Source: Vibrio amylolyticus (lineage in GTDB: Bacteria > Pseudomonadota > Gammaproteobacteria > Enterobacterales > Vibrionaceae). Taken from it: a DNA stretch of 64,000 nt. The number at the start of each line of letters is the position of its first letter. The first letter of the stretch is position 1. The stretch is taken from contig NZ_JAJHVV010000012.1 in assembly GCF_023145695.1 (NCBI RefSeq), forward strand, positions 1-64,000, given 5' to 3'. The position numbers and the translations under genes are program-made. Below are positions 17,296-26,882 of the stretch, piece by piece. Under the pieces are notes generated by a model. It made no database searches. It had not been told where the DNA came from and saw only the letters and a list, made by a program, of their open reading frames with translations.

Positions 17296-19956
17296 ATGAG
17301 CGATCTAGCTAAAGAGATCACGCCGGTAAACATAGAAGATGAGCTTCGAGGTTCATACCTTGACTACGCGATGTCAGTCATCGTGGGTCGTGCTCTTCCT
17401 GATGTGCGTGATGGCCTGAAACCAGTACACCGCCGCGTATTATTCGCGATGAATGTACTTGGTAATGATTGGAATAAATCATATAAAAAATCTGCCCGTG
17501 TGGTAGGTGACGTAATCGGTAAATATCACCCACACGGTGATAGCGCAGTATACGACACGATTGTTCGTATGGCTCAACCGTTCTCACTACGCTATATGCT
17601 AGTTGATGGCCAAGGTAACTTTGGTTCTATCGATGGCGATTCAGCGGCGGCGATGCGTTATACCGAAGTTCGTATGGCAAAAATTGCCCATGAACTATTG
17701 GCTGACCTTGATAAAGAGACAGTGGACTACGTACCTAACTATGATGGTACTGAGCAGATCCCTGCAGTTCTCCCAACCAAGATTCCTAACTTACTGGTTA
17801 ATGGTGCTTCTGGTATCGCAGTAGGTATGGCAACCAACATTCCTCCGCATAACTTGACGGAAGTAATCGATGGCTGCCTAGCGTTCATTAATAATGAAGA
17901 TATCACTATTGATGAACTGATGGACTACATTCCTGGTCCAGACTTCCCGACAGCAGCGTTAATCAGTGGCCGTAAGGGCATTGTAGATGCATATAAGACT
18001 GGTCGCGGCAAAGTCTACATGCGCTCTAAAGCGGACATTGAAACGGAGAAGAACGGTAAAGAAACAATTATCGTTACTGAAATCCCGTATCAAGTAAACA
18101 AAGCTCGTTTGATTGAGAAAATCGCTGAGCTTGTTAAGGATAAGAAAGTTGAAGGCATCAGTGCACTGCGTGACGAGTCAGACAAAGACGGGATGCGTAT
18201 TGTTATTGAATGTAAGCGTGATGCTGTTGGTGAAGTTGTACTAAACAATCTTTACTCTCAGACTCAACTTCAAACGACATTTGGCGTCAACATGGTTGCG
18301 CTAAACAATGGTCAACCACAGCTATTCAACCTAAAAGATATGTTGAAGTGCTTTGTTGATCACCGTCGTGAAGTGGTGACTCGTCGTACTATTTTCGAAC
18401 TAAGAAAAGCGCGCGACCGTGCACACATATTAGAAGCGCTTTCTCTTGCACTTGCGAACATTGACGAAATTATCGAACTCATCAAAAACGCACCAACACC
18501 GGCAGATGCGAAAGCTGGCCTTGTTGCTCGCGGTTGGGATTTAGGTAATGTTGCGTCGATGCTTGAGCGTGCTGGTACTGATGCAGCTCGCCCAGATTGG
18601 CTTGAAGATGAGTACGGTATCCGTGATGGTCAATATTTCCTAACGGAAACGCAAGCACAAGCGATTCTAGAACTTCGTCTTCACCGCCTAACTGGCCTTG
18701 AACACGAGAAGATTCTAGACGAATACAAAGCACTGCTAGAAGAAATTGCTGAGCTAATGCATATTCTTGCTAGTACAGAGCGCTTGATGGAAGTTATCCG
18801 TGAAGAGCTAGAGCTAGTAAGAGAAAACTTTGGTGATGCACGTCGTACAGAAATTACTGCGGCAATCCACGATATCGATATGGAAGAGCTTATTGCACGT
18901 GAAGACGTTGTAGTAACACTTTCTCATGAAGGTTACGTGAAGTACCAACTGCTAAGCGACTACGAAGCACAGCGCCGTGGTGGTAAAGGTAAGAGTGCAA
19001 CTAAGATGAAAGAAGAGGATTACATCGAGCGTCTGCTTGTTGCGAATACTCATGACAACATCTTATGTTTCTCTACTCGTGGTAAGACATATCGCTTGAA
19101 GGTATATCAACTGCCTCTTGCAAGTCGTACTGCTCGTGGTAAGCCAATTGTTAACGTTCTTCCTCTTGAAGAGAATGAGCGTATTACTGCCATTCTACCT
19201 GTCTCTGAGTTCAGCCCTGAGAAGTACATCTTCATGGCTACGGGTGACGGTACGGTGAAGAAAACATCACTAGACCAATTCGCAAACGTACGTGCTAACG
19301 GCTTAATTGCAGTGAACCTTCGTGATGAAGACTCATTGATTGGTGTTGATATCACTAACGGCGACAGCGACATTATGCTGTTCTCTAAAGCGGGTAAAGT
19401 AGTTCGCTTTAGCGAAGACAAAGTTCGTGCTATGGGACGCACAGCAGCAGGTGTTCGCGGTATGAAACTTGGCGAAGACGATCAAGTTGTTTCATTGATT
19501 GTTCCATCTAACGAAGGCGAAATCTTAACAGTAACTGAAAACGGTTACGGTAAGCGTACTGAATTAGCGGAATACCCAACGAAAGGTCGTGCGACTCAGG
19601 GTGTGGTTTCAATCAAAGTCTCAGACCGTAATGGCCCAGTAGTTGGTGCTGTTCAAGTTGAAGAAGGCGATGAGATGATGATGATTACAGATGCTGGTAC
19701 GCTTGTTCGTACTCGTGTATCTGAAGTCAGCCAAGTGGGTCGTAATACTCAAGGTGTTACTCTAATTCGCACTGCGGATGATGAGAATGTAGTGGGTCTT
19801 CAACGTATTGATGAAGTCGAAGAAGCTGAAATTTTGGATGATGAACAGTCTGAAGAAAGCTCGGAAGCGAATGCGACTTCAGTTGACAGCAACACTTCAG
19901 AAGAAAAATCATCTGATGATTCGAACCAATCTAATGCTGAGTCTGATGACAAATAA
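17296..19956 (+). CDS. gyrA: DNA gyrase subunit A
   Basis: A protein of 886 residues that breaks and rejoins DNA in the A2B2 gyrase. The catalytic tyrosine is Y122 in AAMRYTE. The quinolone-resistance-determining region is HPHGDSAVYDT with S83 and D87, the usual susceptible residues. The C-terminal beta-pinwheel (about 530-840) includes the GyrA-box-like QRRGGKG. It ends with an unusually long tail of about 45 residues rich in Asp, Glu and Ser. The ATG is preceded by GAGGGATAATGG. A strong terminator follows. Confidence 0.98.
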   Translation: MSDLAKEITPVNIEDELRGSYLDYAMSVIVGRALPDVRDGLKPVHRRVLFAMNVLGNDWNKSYKKSARVVGDVIGKYHPHGDSAVYDTIVRMAQPFSLRYMLVDGQGNFGSIDGDSAAAMRYTEVRMAKIAHELLADLDKETVDYVPNYDGTEQIPAVLPTKIPNLLVNGASGIAVGMATNIPPHNLTEVIDGCLAFINNEDITIDELMDYIPGPDFPTAALISGRKGIVDAYKTGRGKVYMRSKADIETEKNGKETIIVTEIPYQVNKARLIEKIAELVKDKKVEGISALRDESDKDGMRIVIECKRDAVGEVVLNNLYSQTQLQTTFGVNMVALNNGQPQLFNLKDMLKCFVDHRREVVTRRTIFELRKARDRAHILEALSLALANIDEIIELIKNAPTPADAKAGLVARGWDLGNVASMLERAGTDAARPDWLEDEYGIRDGQYFLTETQAQAILELRLHRLTGLEHEKILDEYKALLEEIAELMHILASTERLMEVIREELELVRENFGDARRTEITAAIHDIDMEELIAREDVVVTLSHEGYVKYQLLSDYEAQRRGGKGKSATKMKEEDYIERLLVANTHDNILCFSTRGKTYRLKVYQLPLASRTARGKPIVNVLPLEENERITAILPVSEFSPEKYIFMATGDGTVKKTSLDQFANVRANGLIAVNLRDEDSLIGVDITNGDSDIMLFSKAGKVVRFSEDKVRAMGRTAAGVRGMKLGEDDQVVSLIVPSNEGEILTVTENGYGKRTELAEYPTKGRATQGVVSIKVSDRNGPVVGAVQVEEGDEMMMITDAGTLVRTRVSEVSQVGRNTQGVTLIRTADDENVVGLQRIDEVEEAEILDDEQSEESSEANATSVDSNTSEEKSSDDSNQSNAESDDK

Positions 19957-19984
19957 TCGTTAGTCAGGTAACAATATTCTAAAG

Positions 19985-20011
19985 ACCGAGCTTATGGCTC
20001 GGTTTTTTTTT
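19985..20011 (+). terminator. gyrA terminator
   Basis: Stem ACCGAGC / GCTCGGT, five-base loop, then nine T. Confidence 0.92.
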
Positions 20012-20374
20012 AGCTGTCATTTGTATAGTCTCACTTCGAACCAATCAGTTTAAGCTCTCCTTAATCATGTGTCTGTTGCGCCATGTGATCATCGCTGCTG
20101 ATAGGGAAGTAACCGTCTAGAATTACATAAGCAATTGTATTTTTTATCGTTAAATGTTTGAAATAAAGAAATTAATAGAGCTTTAACCTAAGATAGGCCT
20201 GTGTTTTGTAGTAAAATTACGTCAAATTATATGTGTTACAGTTTGTTATATTGAGTAAGCACACTTTAGATAAACGAAATGAATTATCACCACTAGAAAC
20301 CATTAAAAAGATATTTTGGTGATTTTTACTGGTCGTAATTTAAACGGCTACAAGTCAAGCTTAAGAGAGGAATG
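20012..20374. other. Intergenic region upstream of the BCCT transporter
   Basis: About 360 bp, AT-rich towards the right, with no gene seen. It must hold the transporter promoter, which is probably osmotically regulated. I see no unambiguous operator. Confidence 0.4.
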
Positions 20375-21952
20375 ATGACTAAAGGGATTGATAAGTACAG
20401 TATCGACAGTACTGACTACACCGTTGGGCAAGATAACGTCCAAAAATGGGGATTTGATGTACATAATCCAGTATTCGGGATCAGCGCGGGTTTAATTGCA
20501 CTATTTTTAGTTGCGGTATTAATCTCAGATGTAGAAACCGCAAAAAGTGCTCTCGATGGCGTAAAGTGGAAAATTATTGGTGCATTCGACTGGCTATTTA
20601 TTTGGTCTGGTAACATCTTTGTACTATTTTGTTTAGCTCTCATTGTTTCCCCGTTTGGTAAAATTCGCCTAGGTGGTGATGATGCAACAGCAGATTACTC
20701 ATTAGTATCCTGGTTCTCAATGCTGTTTGCTGCAGGTATGGGTATTGGCCTGATGTTCTGGAGTGTGGCAGAACCTGTTGCTTACTTCACTGGTTGGTAT
20801 GAAACGCCTTTGAATGTCGCTGCTAATACGCCTGAAGCTGCAAAGTTAGCGATGGGTGCAACGATGTATCACTGGGGTCTACACCCTTGGGCTATTTATA
20901 GTGTCGTTGCCTTATCATTGGCGTTCTTTGCCTACAACAAAGGCCTTCCACTTTCGATTCGTTCGATTTTCTATCCAATCTTAGGTGATAGAGCCTGGGG
21001 CTGGGCAGGACATATCGTTGATATCCTTGCGGTATTGGCCACTCTGTTTGGTCTGGCGACATCATTGGGTCTGGGCGCACAACAAGCTGCGAGTGGTATC
21101 CACCATGTATTTGGCGTTGATACCGGCCTTACACTTCAAATTATTGTTATTACTATCGTAACTTTATTGGCTGTCGTATCGGTTCTACGTGGTATCGATG
21201 GTGGTGTTAAAGTGATCAGTAACATCAACATGCTGGTTGCTATTGTTCTGCTTGTCTTAGTTGGTTTGATTGGCTACGCGGTAACACTTGGATCTATTCC
21301 AACAACGATTTCAGCTTATGTTGAGAATATTATTCCTTTGAGTAATCCACATGGTCGTGAAGATGAAGCGTGGTTCCAAGGTTGGACGGTATTCTACTGG
21401 GCTTGGTGGGTATCTTGGTCGCCATTCGTTGGTATGTTCATTGCGCGTGTCTCACGTGGTCGTACCGTTCGAGAATTCTTAACTGCCGTACTACTTGTTC
21501 CGACAGCGTTCACAGTACTTTGGATGTCAACGTTTGGTGGCATGGCCATTGAGCAAGTGAAAGAAGGTGTTGGAGCACTAGGCACAGAAGGTTTGACGGA
21601 TGTGTCACTAGCGATGTTCCAGATGTTTGATTTGTTACCGCTAGGCTCACTGTTATCAGTAATTGCCATAATTCTTGTATTGGTGTTCTTTATCACCTCT
21701 TCAGACTCAGGCTCACTGGTCATTGATAGCATTACCGCTGGTGGTAAAGTTGATGCTCCTGTGTTGCAACGTGTTTTCTGGGCCTTTATGGAAGGTGCCA
21801 TCGCGGTTGCACTTCTGTGGATTGGTGGAACAGAAGCGGTACAGGCACTTCAAGCGGGGGCTATCTCGACAGCACTACCGTTCGTTATTATTCTATTATT
21901 GATGTGTGTTAGCTTACTGATGGGTATGCGCACCGAGCGCTTTAACCGCTAG
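20375..21952 (+). CDS. BCCT-family transporter for betaine or choline-type compounds
   Basis: An inner-membrane transporter of 525 residues with about 12 transmembrane helices. It belongs to the betaine/choline/carnitine transporter family. Family marks are the glycine-rich GMGIGLMFWSVAEP of TM3 and the TM8 segment WTVFYWAWWVSWSPFVG followed by FIARVSRGRTVREF. The GMGIG form of the TM3 motif is the one associated with sodium-coupled uptake. Vibrios use several such carriers to take up compatible solutes in salt stress. The exact substrate cannot be told from sequence by eye. Two ATG codons are adjacent. The second has better spacing from GAGAGG. Confidence 0.93.
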   Translation: MTKGIDKYSIDSTDYTVGQDNVQKWGFDVHNPVFGISAGLIALFLVAVLISDVETAKSALDGVKWKIIGAFDWLFIWSGNIFVLFCLALIVSPFGKIRLGGDDATADYSLVSWFSMLFAAGMGIGLMFWSVAEPVAYFTGWYETPLNVAANTPEAAKLAMGATMYHWGLHPWAIYSVVALSLAFFAYNKGLPLSIRSIFYPILGDRAWGWAGHIVDILAVLATLFGLATSLGLGAQQAASGIHHVFGVDTGLTLQIIVITIVTLLAVVSVLRGIDGGVKVISNINMLVAIVLLVLVGLIGYAVTLGSIPTTISAYVENIIPLSNPHGREDEAWFQGWTVFYWAWWVSWSPFVGMFIARVSRGRTVREFLTAVLLVPTAFTVLWMSTFGGMAIEQVKEGVGALGTEGLTDVSLAMFQMFDLLPLGSLLSVIAIILVLVFFITSSDSGSLVIDSITAGGKVDAPVLQRVFWAFMEGAIAVALLWIGGTEAVQALQAGAISTALPFVIILLLMCVSLLMGMRTERFNR

Positions 21953-21979
21953 TCAGCGTAAAATTGGTAATATAATAAA

Positions 21980-22007
21980 AACTCTAGCTTTTTAGCTAGA
22001 GTTTTTT
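21980..22007 (+). terminator. Terminator of the BCCT gene
   Basis: Stem AACTCTAGCT / AGCTAGAGTT with loop TTTT, followed by a T-run. It may serve both converging genes. Confidence 0.88.
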
Positions 22008-22033
22008 GTTTTTAGTCACTGTTCGTTGAATGG

Positions 22034-22750
22034 TTACAACCAAAAATCACGAATAGGTTGTTTCGCATCATAATGGTAGGCGATTTGAGCTTGTAGTAGC
22101 TCAGCTGTTGCAATGGCGTCTGTCAACGCGTGGTGCGGTGTGTAAGGGGGAAGTCCGTAGCGTTCGCGGCTTTTACCCAGTCTTACTGATTGTGGTTTTT
22201 TACCTTTAAGCATATTCCAGAACCCTCCAGCCCATAGAGCTTGAATATTCGATTCAATATGCATAGTGTCAATGACAGGGAATTGAATTCCCTCATTAAA
22301 TCGGGATCTTAGCGCCTTATCTAAAAACTCTCGCTCAATACGATTGTAATGAACAACCAAAATATTTCCGGCTATGCAATCGAGAATTTCTTCTACAACC
22401 TCAGTTAAGTCTGGCGCATCGATAATATCATTATGAGTGATGCCATGAATAACAATCGAGTCGTCGTTAAGTTGTTTTCGTGGCCTAACTGTCCAATGCC
22501 TTGCTCGGTTCAAATAGATTCGGTTCAGCGTAAACGGCACTAAACCAACGGTAATGATATCGTCTTTTTTCGGGTCTAATCCTGTCGTTTCGAAATCCAC
22601 GGCAAGAAATTCGACCTCACTCATTGAGCTCGTACCTTCAGGAATAGGCTGCTCATAGAAGCGTTTCAAAACAGGATGCTTAGCCTGCGCTAATTGTTTA
22701 CTTAACTTTAGCGTCCAATCAATCGTTGGTTTTCCGACAAAATAACTCAT
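22034..22750 (-). CDS. DEDDh 3'-5' exonuclease, Pol III epsilon-like
   Basis: A 238-residue protein with an exonuclease domain from about residue 48. Motif I is FLAVDFETTGLDP (Asp and Glu), motif II lies around the VVHYNRIEREFLD segment, and motif III is HHALTDAIAT with the His of the DEDDh class. It is not the replicative epsilon, as it has a different N-terminus and context. It follows the cNMP/CBS/DUF294 gene by 9 bp and is clearly co-transcribed with it. In other vibrios the same pair sits near acetyl-CoA synthetase genes. Nucleic acid substrate and role are unknown. Confidence 0.88.
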   Translation of the reverse strand: MSYFVGKPTIDWTLKLSKQLAQAKHPVLKRFYEQPIPEGTSSMSEVEFLAVDFETTGLDPKKDDIITVGLVPFTLNRIYLNRARHWTVRPRKQLNDDSIVIHGITHNDIIDAPDLTEVVEEILDCIAGNILVVHYNRIEREFLDKALRSRFNEGIQFPVIDTMHIESNIQALWAGGFWNMLKGKKPQSVRLGKSRERYGLPPYTPHHALTDAIATAELLQAQIAYHYDAKQPIRDFWL

Positions 22751-22759
22751 AGTGAAACC

Positions 22760-24649
22760 CTACTTAAAGCTGTTGTTTGCTTGATAGCGGAACTTCAGGA
22801 AATTCTGCGCGTTACTCAGTATTTGAAACGCATCCTTTAAGTTACGGCGCTCAAAATCAGATAAGTTTTCCGGCTCAATATTGTTATCCGGTTCTATTTC
22901 ATTTTCTACATCTAAGGCTTGGTGGCGAATTCGCACCATGGAAATAAATTCCATCGCATCTCGAAGATCTTGTGCTCGACCTTTTGGCAATATTCCAGCA
23001 TCGATAATGTCATCTAAGCGTTCAAACGAATTTCTTGAGCGAGAGCCAACGGCAAGTGCATGCACGCGTACGAGATCGGCTAGAGGTGCAGTACCTCGAC
23101 GTTTAAGGTTGATTGAGTTGTTATGACGACCGTCTTTTTCCATAACAAAATCTTGGAAAAAGCCCAGAGGCGGTGTGCGATTAAGCGCATTACGGGCGAG
23201 GCATGCCAGAAAACGATTGTTCTTTCTCGCTCTTCGAACAATAAAGCTATTCAGCTGTTCTGCCCATTTTAGACGACCATACACTCCATCTAAATCGAAG
23301 AAAATGGAGGAGTTTAGCAGTGCTTTCGGGTTTGGATCATCGATCCAGTCTGAGAAGCAAGCTTCCCATTCTCTGCGAGTCATACGCCATTCTGGATTTG
23401 TCGCCATGATATCGCCGGTACATAAGGTATAGCCACACTTAGCTAACCCTTCGCACACAAATTTAGAGAGCTTTTCAAAGTAAGCGTTATGTTTTTCTGG
23501 AACGTAGCTGTCATCGAGAATAATGGCGTTATCCTGATCGGTTACGATCAGTTGTTCGTCACGTCCCATTGACCCTAAGGCTAGAAAACAGTATTGAATT
23601 GGAGCTGGACCAATTTCTTGCTCTGCGAGTTCAATGATACGCTGCTTAAAGCTTCGACCAATTACCGACATCGCGGTACCCACCATGTGGGAGTTGGCAT
23701 CTTCGTTAACCAAACGGACAAAACTGTCTTTTACTTGTTCCGAAACCTGTACTAACTCTTCTATCGATTGTTGCTGGAAAATACTGCTTACCAGAAGGAG
23801 TGAGTTCTGCGATTCATAACGAACGATATCAGTGGCTTCGATAATACCAATCGGCTGCCTGTCTTTTAATACAGGTAAGTGATGAACGTTATAACGAAGC
23901 ATCGTCAACATCGCTTCATAAACGTAAGCGTTATGATCGAGTGAAATGACTTCGGTGGTCATGACACTTGCCACATCATCACTCGGGTCTAATCCGTCAG
24001 CAATCACTCGGGTACACAAATCTCGGTCAGTAATGATGCCTAGCACAGGGCTATCGTCATTTTCGTCATCATCGAGCTTATTTTGATCAATGATCAATAA
24101 AGATGAAACGTTCTCTTCAGCCATTTTAATTGCCGCTTGCTGAATCGTCTCAGTACCTGCAATAAAGAGTACATCACGGGTTAGAAGTGTTCTTACTTTA
24201 CAGGTTGTAAGATCATTTTCGTCTTCAGTGTTAGAAACCGTTTGTCTTAAACGGGCGTTATCTTCCACTTCGACAAAGTCGGCAAACGAGTCATGATTGT
24301 CATAGAGTTCTTGGAATATTTTATCTGGTAGGCAATAGAGTAGAGTATCTTCGATCGCCTTAGCAGGAAGCTTCACTTTATTATTGGTGAGTAGCCCCAT
24401 TTGGCCAAACAGCGCTCCCTCATCAATACGGTTATATAGCTCGCCCTTACGCCGATAAACTTCCACAATGCCACTACGGACAATATATAAGTCATTGATG
24501 TTGTCCCCAAAATGGATGATTGGTGTGCCTTGACGGTAGTAGGAGATTTCAATGTGCTTTGTGACGTGCTCTAAGACATCTTCAGGTAGGTCATCAAATG
24601 GAGGTCGTTGGGACAAAAAGTTTTGAATCTCAAGTAGTTCAGCTTCCAT
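22760..24649 (-). CDS. cNMP-binding / tandem CBS / DUF294 nucleotidyltransferase-like protein
   Basis: A cytosolic multidomain protein of 629 residues. Domains in order are a cyclic-nucleotide-binding fold (about 18-115), two CBS domains (about 150-285) of the adenosine-nucleotide-sensing type, the DUF294 nucleotidyltransferase-like domain with GSMGRDEQ and TDQDNA (both Asp kept), and the DUF294 substrate-binding C-domain (about 475-620). The layout suggests a signal-responsive transfer of a nucleotide to a protein partner, as in GlnD/GlnE relatives. It is the first gene of a two-gene unit with the exonuclease. Confidence 0.88.
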   Translation of the reverse strand: MEAELLEIQNFLSQRPPFDDLPEDVLEHVTKHIEISYYRQGTPIIHFGDNINDLYIVRSGIVEVYRRKGELYNRIDEGALFGQMGLLTNNKVKLPAKAIEDTLLYCLPDKIFQELYDNHDSFADFVEVEDNARLRQTVSNTEDENDLTTCKVRTLLTRDVLFIAGTETIQQAAIKMAEENVSSLLIIDQNKLDDDENDDSPVLGIITDRDLCTRVIADGLDPSDDVASVMTTEVISLDHNAYVYEAMLTMLRYNVHHLPVLKDRQPIGIIEATDIVRYESQNSLLLVSSIFQQQSIEELVQVSEQVKDSFVRLVNEDANSHMVGTAMSVIGRSFKQRIIELAEQEIGPAPIQYCFLALGSMGRDEQLIVTDQDNAIILDDSYVPEKHNAYFEKLSKFVCEGLAKCGYTLCTGDIMATNPEWRMTRREWEACFSDWIDDPNPKALLNSSIFFDLDGVYGRLKWAEQLNSFIVRRARKNNRFLACLARNALNRTPPLGFFQDFVMEKDGRHNNSINLKRRGTAPLADLVRVHALAVGSRSRNSFERLDDIIDAGILPKGRAQDLRDAMEFISMVRIRHQALDVENEIEPDNNIEPENLSDFERRNLKDAFQILSNAQNFLKFRYQANNSFK

Positions 24650-24899
24650 TATGTGAATCCATTAAGTGTTTTTTATATAGTACACGATTTTATTCGTTAA
24701 CGCCGATCTTGCCATAGATAGAAAAACAGCAACTGGCGAAAGTTTGCTCGTTTTAGAGCGCCTTAAATCTGTAAAAATTAAATAAAACCGATGTCAATTT
24801 ATAACTACACCGCAGAGATAACATTATTGATCTAACTTAATGAATCTACCGCAAGTAATCTGTACTATCTCGCATTATTTTATTGAAATGAAAGAAGAT

Positions 24900-26783
24900 A
24901 TGAAATTAACTCTAAAGCAAAAGCTCACAGCAAGCAGTATTGCAGCGGTGGTTTTGATGGCGGTTATTCTAACAACGCTATCGGGAGTAAAACTCCTTAA
25001 TGAAACGTCCTCGAATATCTATTCTCGGTCGGAAAGTATTGCAGCAACGGCATCAGAAGGTATTTCTGAATGGGTGGATATCCGCAAAAATATTGCTTCT
25101 GCGTTTAATGATAACAGCAGTCAGTCAGACGTTGTGCCATTCTTGAAGCAAGCTAGAGTCTCTGGTGGTTTTGATGATATCTTCTTTGGTACGGTTGAGG
25201 GTGAAATGCTTCGCTCTCATCCTGAGCGTAATAGAGCAGGGTACGATCCTAGAGAGCGTCCTTGGTATAAAGACGCGCTTATTGCGAATCAACAGATTGT
25301 AACAACGGCTTATCAAGATGCGATTACGAATGAGTTACTCGTTACGATCGCAGAGCCTCTTTATTCAGGTTCACAATTAAAAGGTGTGGTTGGCGCAGAC
25401 GTTCTATTAGATCAATTAGTCTCGGATGTAATCAATCTTGATGTAGGTTTGAATTCTTACGCGATGTTGATTGAGTCTGTAGATGGGACTTTCTTAGTAC
25501 ACCCAGATAAAAGCCTAACGCTGAAATCGATAGACCGATTATCACCGATTCTTTCTATGCCATTCGTAGAGAGTGCGATTCGAAATAATCAAGTAGAAAG
25601 AATCTTTGAAAATGGCAAAGAGAAGCTTGTTTATTTCTATCGAGTAGCTGGGACAAGTTGGATACTTTCAATTGTTATGGACTATGAGACCGAAGCGGCG
25701 GGAAATATTTCGCTATTGAAGAGCTTAGCATTCACGGCTTTAACAGTGACTCTTTTTGTCGCGTTCGTGATATCGGTCTTAGTTAATTTCTTATTTAAAG
25801 ACCTTACTCGAGTGTCAGACGCGATGAAAAATATCGCAAGTGGTGAGGCCGACTTAACTCAGCGCATTACACCTCGTTATGATGATGAAGTTGGAAGAAT
25901 CGCGAATGACTTTAATCTGTTCGTGGAAAATATGCATGGTGTTGTCAGTAAGCTGAACAATGTTTCTTGCTCTCTATCGAACCAAGCAAGAATCACACTT
26001 TCTCAATCTGAAGTTCGTAGTCAGCGTATTGTGTCACAGCAAGACGATATCAATATGGTCGCGACGGCAATTGATGAAATGGGTGCAGCAACGCAAGAAG
26101 TGGCAGGGAATGCAGAGAATACAGCTCAACAATCTGATCAAGCTGTTATTGCCTGTGTTCATGGTACGGATCGAGTGACTCAAACTCATAAGTCCATTAA
26201 CAGCCTTGAGGCAGAGGTTCAGTCAGCAACAGAAATCATGAAAGAGCTTGAGCTTCATGCAAATAGTATCAACTCAATTATCGCGACGATTCAAGGCGTA
26301 GCGGAGCAAACCAATCTACTCGCATTAAATGCAGCGATTGAAGCAGCTCGTGCAGGAGAGCAAGGGCGAGGCTTTGCAGTCGTTGCCGATGAAGTCCGTG
26401 TTTTAAGTCAACGTACCCATGCGTCAACAACAGAAATACAAACGATGATTGATACGTTGCAAACGACAACCGTTAAAGCCGTTAGCATAATGAACCACAG
26501 CCGAGAATTGGCGGTGACGAGTGTTGAAGACGCAAACTTAGCAGCGGTAAGCCTAGATCAGATTCAAAACTCAGTGCGTTTGATTAACGACATGGCAACG
26601 CAAATTGCCTCTGCAGCAGAAGAGCAAGCGACGGTAACATCGGAAATATCTCGAAATACGATCGGTATTCGTGATGTTTCAAATGAACTCTCATCAGAGT
26701 CTCAGCAAGCAGCCGCACAAGCATCAGAGCTTTCGCAGCTGTCTGAAGAACTACAAAAAGAGATAGGCCGCTTTAAACTATAA
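24900..26783 (+). CDS. Methyl-accepting chemotaxis protein, dCache type
   Basis: A chemoreceptor of about 627 residues from the chosen ATG. A first TM helix (about 10-32) leads to a periplasmic double-Cache-like domain (about 35-270) that includes the ERPWYKDA motif common in dCache_1. TM2 lies at about 275-298, then HAMP, and the cytoplasmic signalling hairpin carries the conserved EAARAGEQGRGFAVVADEV. Upstream in-frame ATG codons exist (24840 and 24888), but MKLTLKQKL is the usual start. No C-terminal NWETF pentapeptide is present. The ligand is unknown; dCache receptors often bind amino acids. Confidence 0.93.
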   Translation: MKLTLKQKLTASSIAAVVLMAVILTTLSGVKLLNETSSNIYSRSESIAATASEGISEWVDIRKNIASAFNDNSSQSDVVPFLKQARVSGGFDDIFFGTVEGEMLRSHPERNRAGYDPRERPWYKDALIANQQIVTTAYQDAITNELLVTIAEPLYSGSQLKGVVGADVLLDQLVSDVINLDVGLNSYAMLIESVDGTFLVHPDKSLTLKSIDRLSPILSMPFVESAIRNNQVERIFENGKEKLVYFYRVAGTSWILSIVMDYETEAAGNISLLKSLAFTALTVTLFVAFVISVLVNFLFKDLTRVSDAMKNIASGEADLTQRITPRYDDEVGRIANDFNLFVENMHGVVSKLNNVSCSLSNQARITLSQSEVRSQRIVSQQDDINMVATAIDEMGAATQEVAGNAENTAQQSDQAVIACVHGTDRVTQTHKSINSLEAEVQSATEIMKELELHANSINSIIATIQGVAEQTNLLALNAAIEAARAGEQGRGFAVVADEVRVLSQRTHASTTEIQTMIDTLQTTTVKAVSIMNHSRELAVTSVEDANLAAVSLDQIQNSVRLINDMATQIASAAEEQATVTSEISRNTIGIRDVSNELSSESQQAAAQASELSQLSEELQKEIGRFKL

Positions 26784-26810
26784 GCGCCCTTAATCGAAAA
26801 TGTGATAACA

Positions 26811-26841
26811 AAAAAGCGCCAGTTTTAAACTGGCGCTTTTT
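26811..26841. terminator. Bidirectional terminator between the chemoreceptor and purC
   Basis: A near-perfect inverted repeat, AAAAAGCGCCAGTTT / AAACTGGCGCTTTTT, with A and T runs on both sides, so it can serve both convergent genes. Confidence 0.92.
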
Positions 26842-26882
26842 ATTTAACAAATGAAGCTAACAGTAGCCATAATTTCCTAAGA

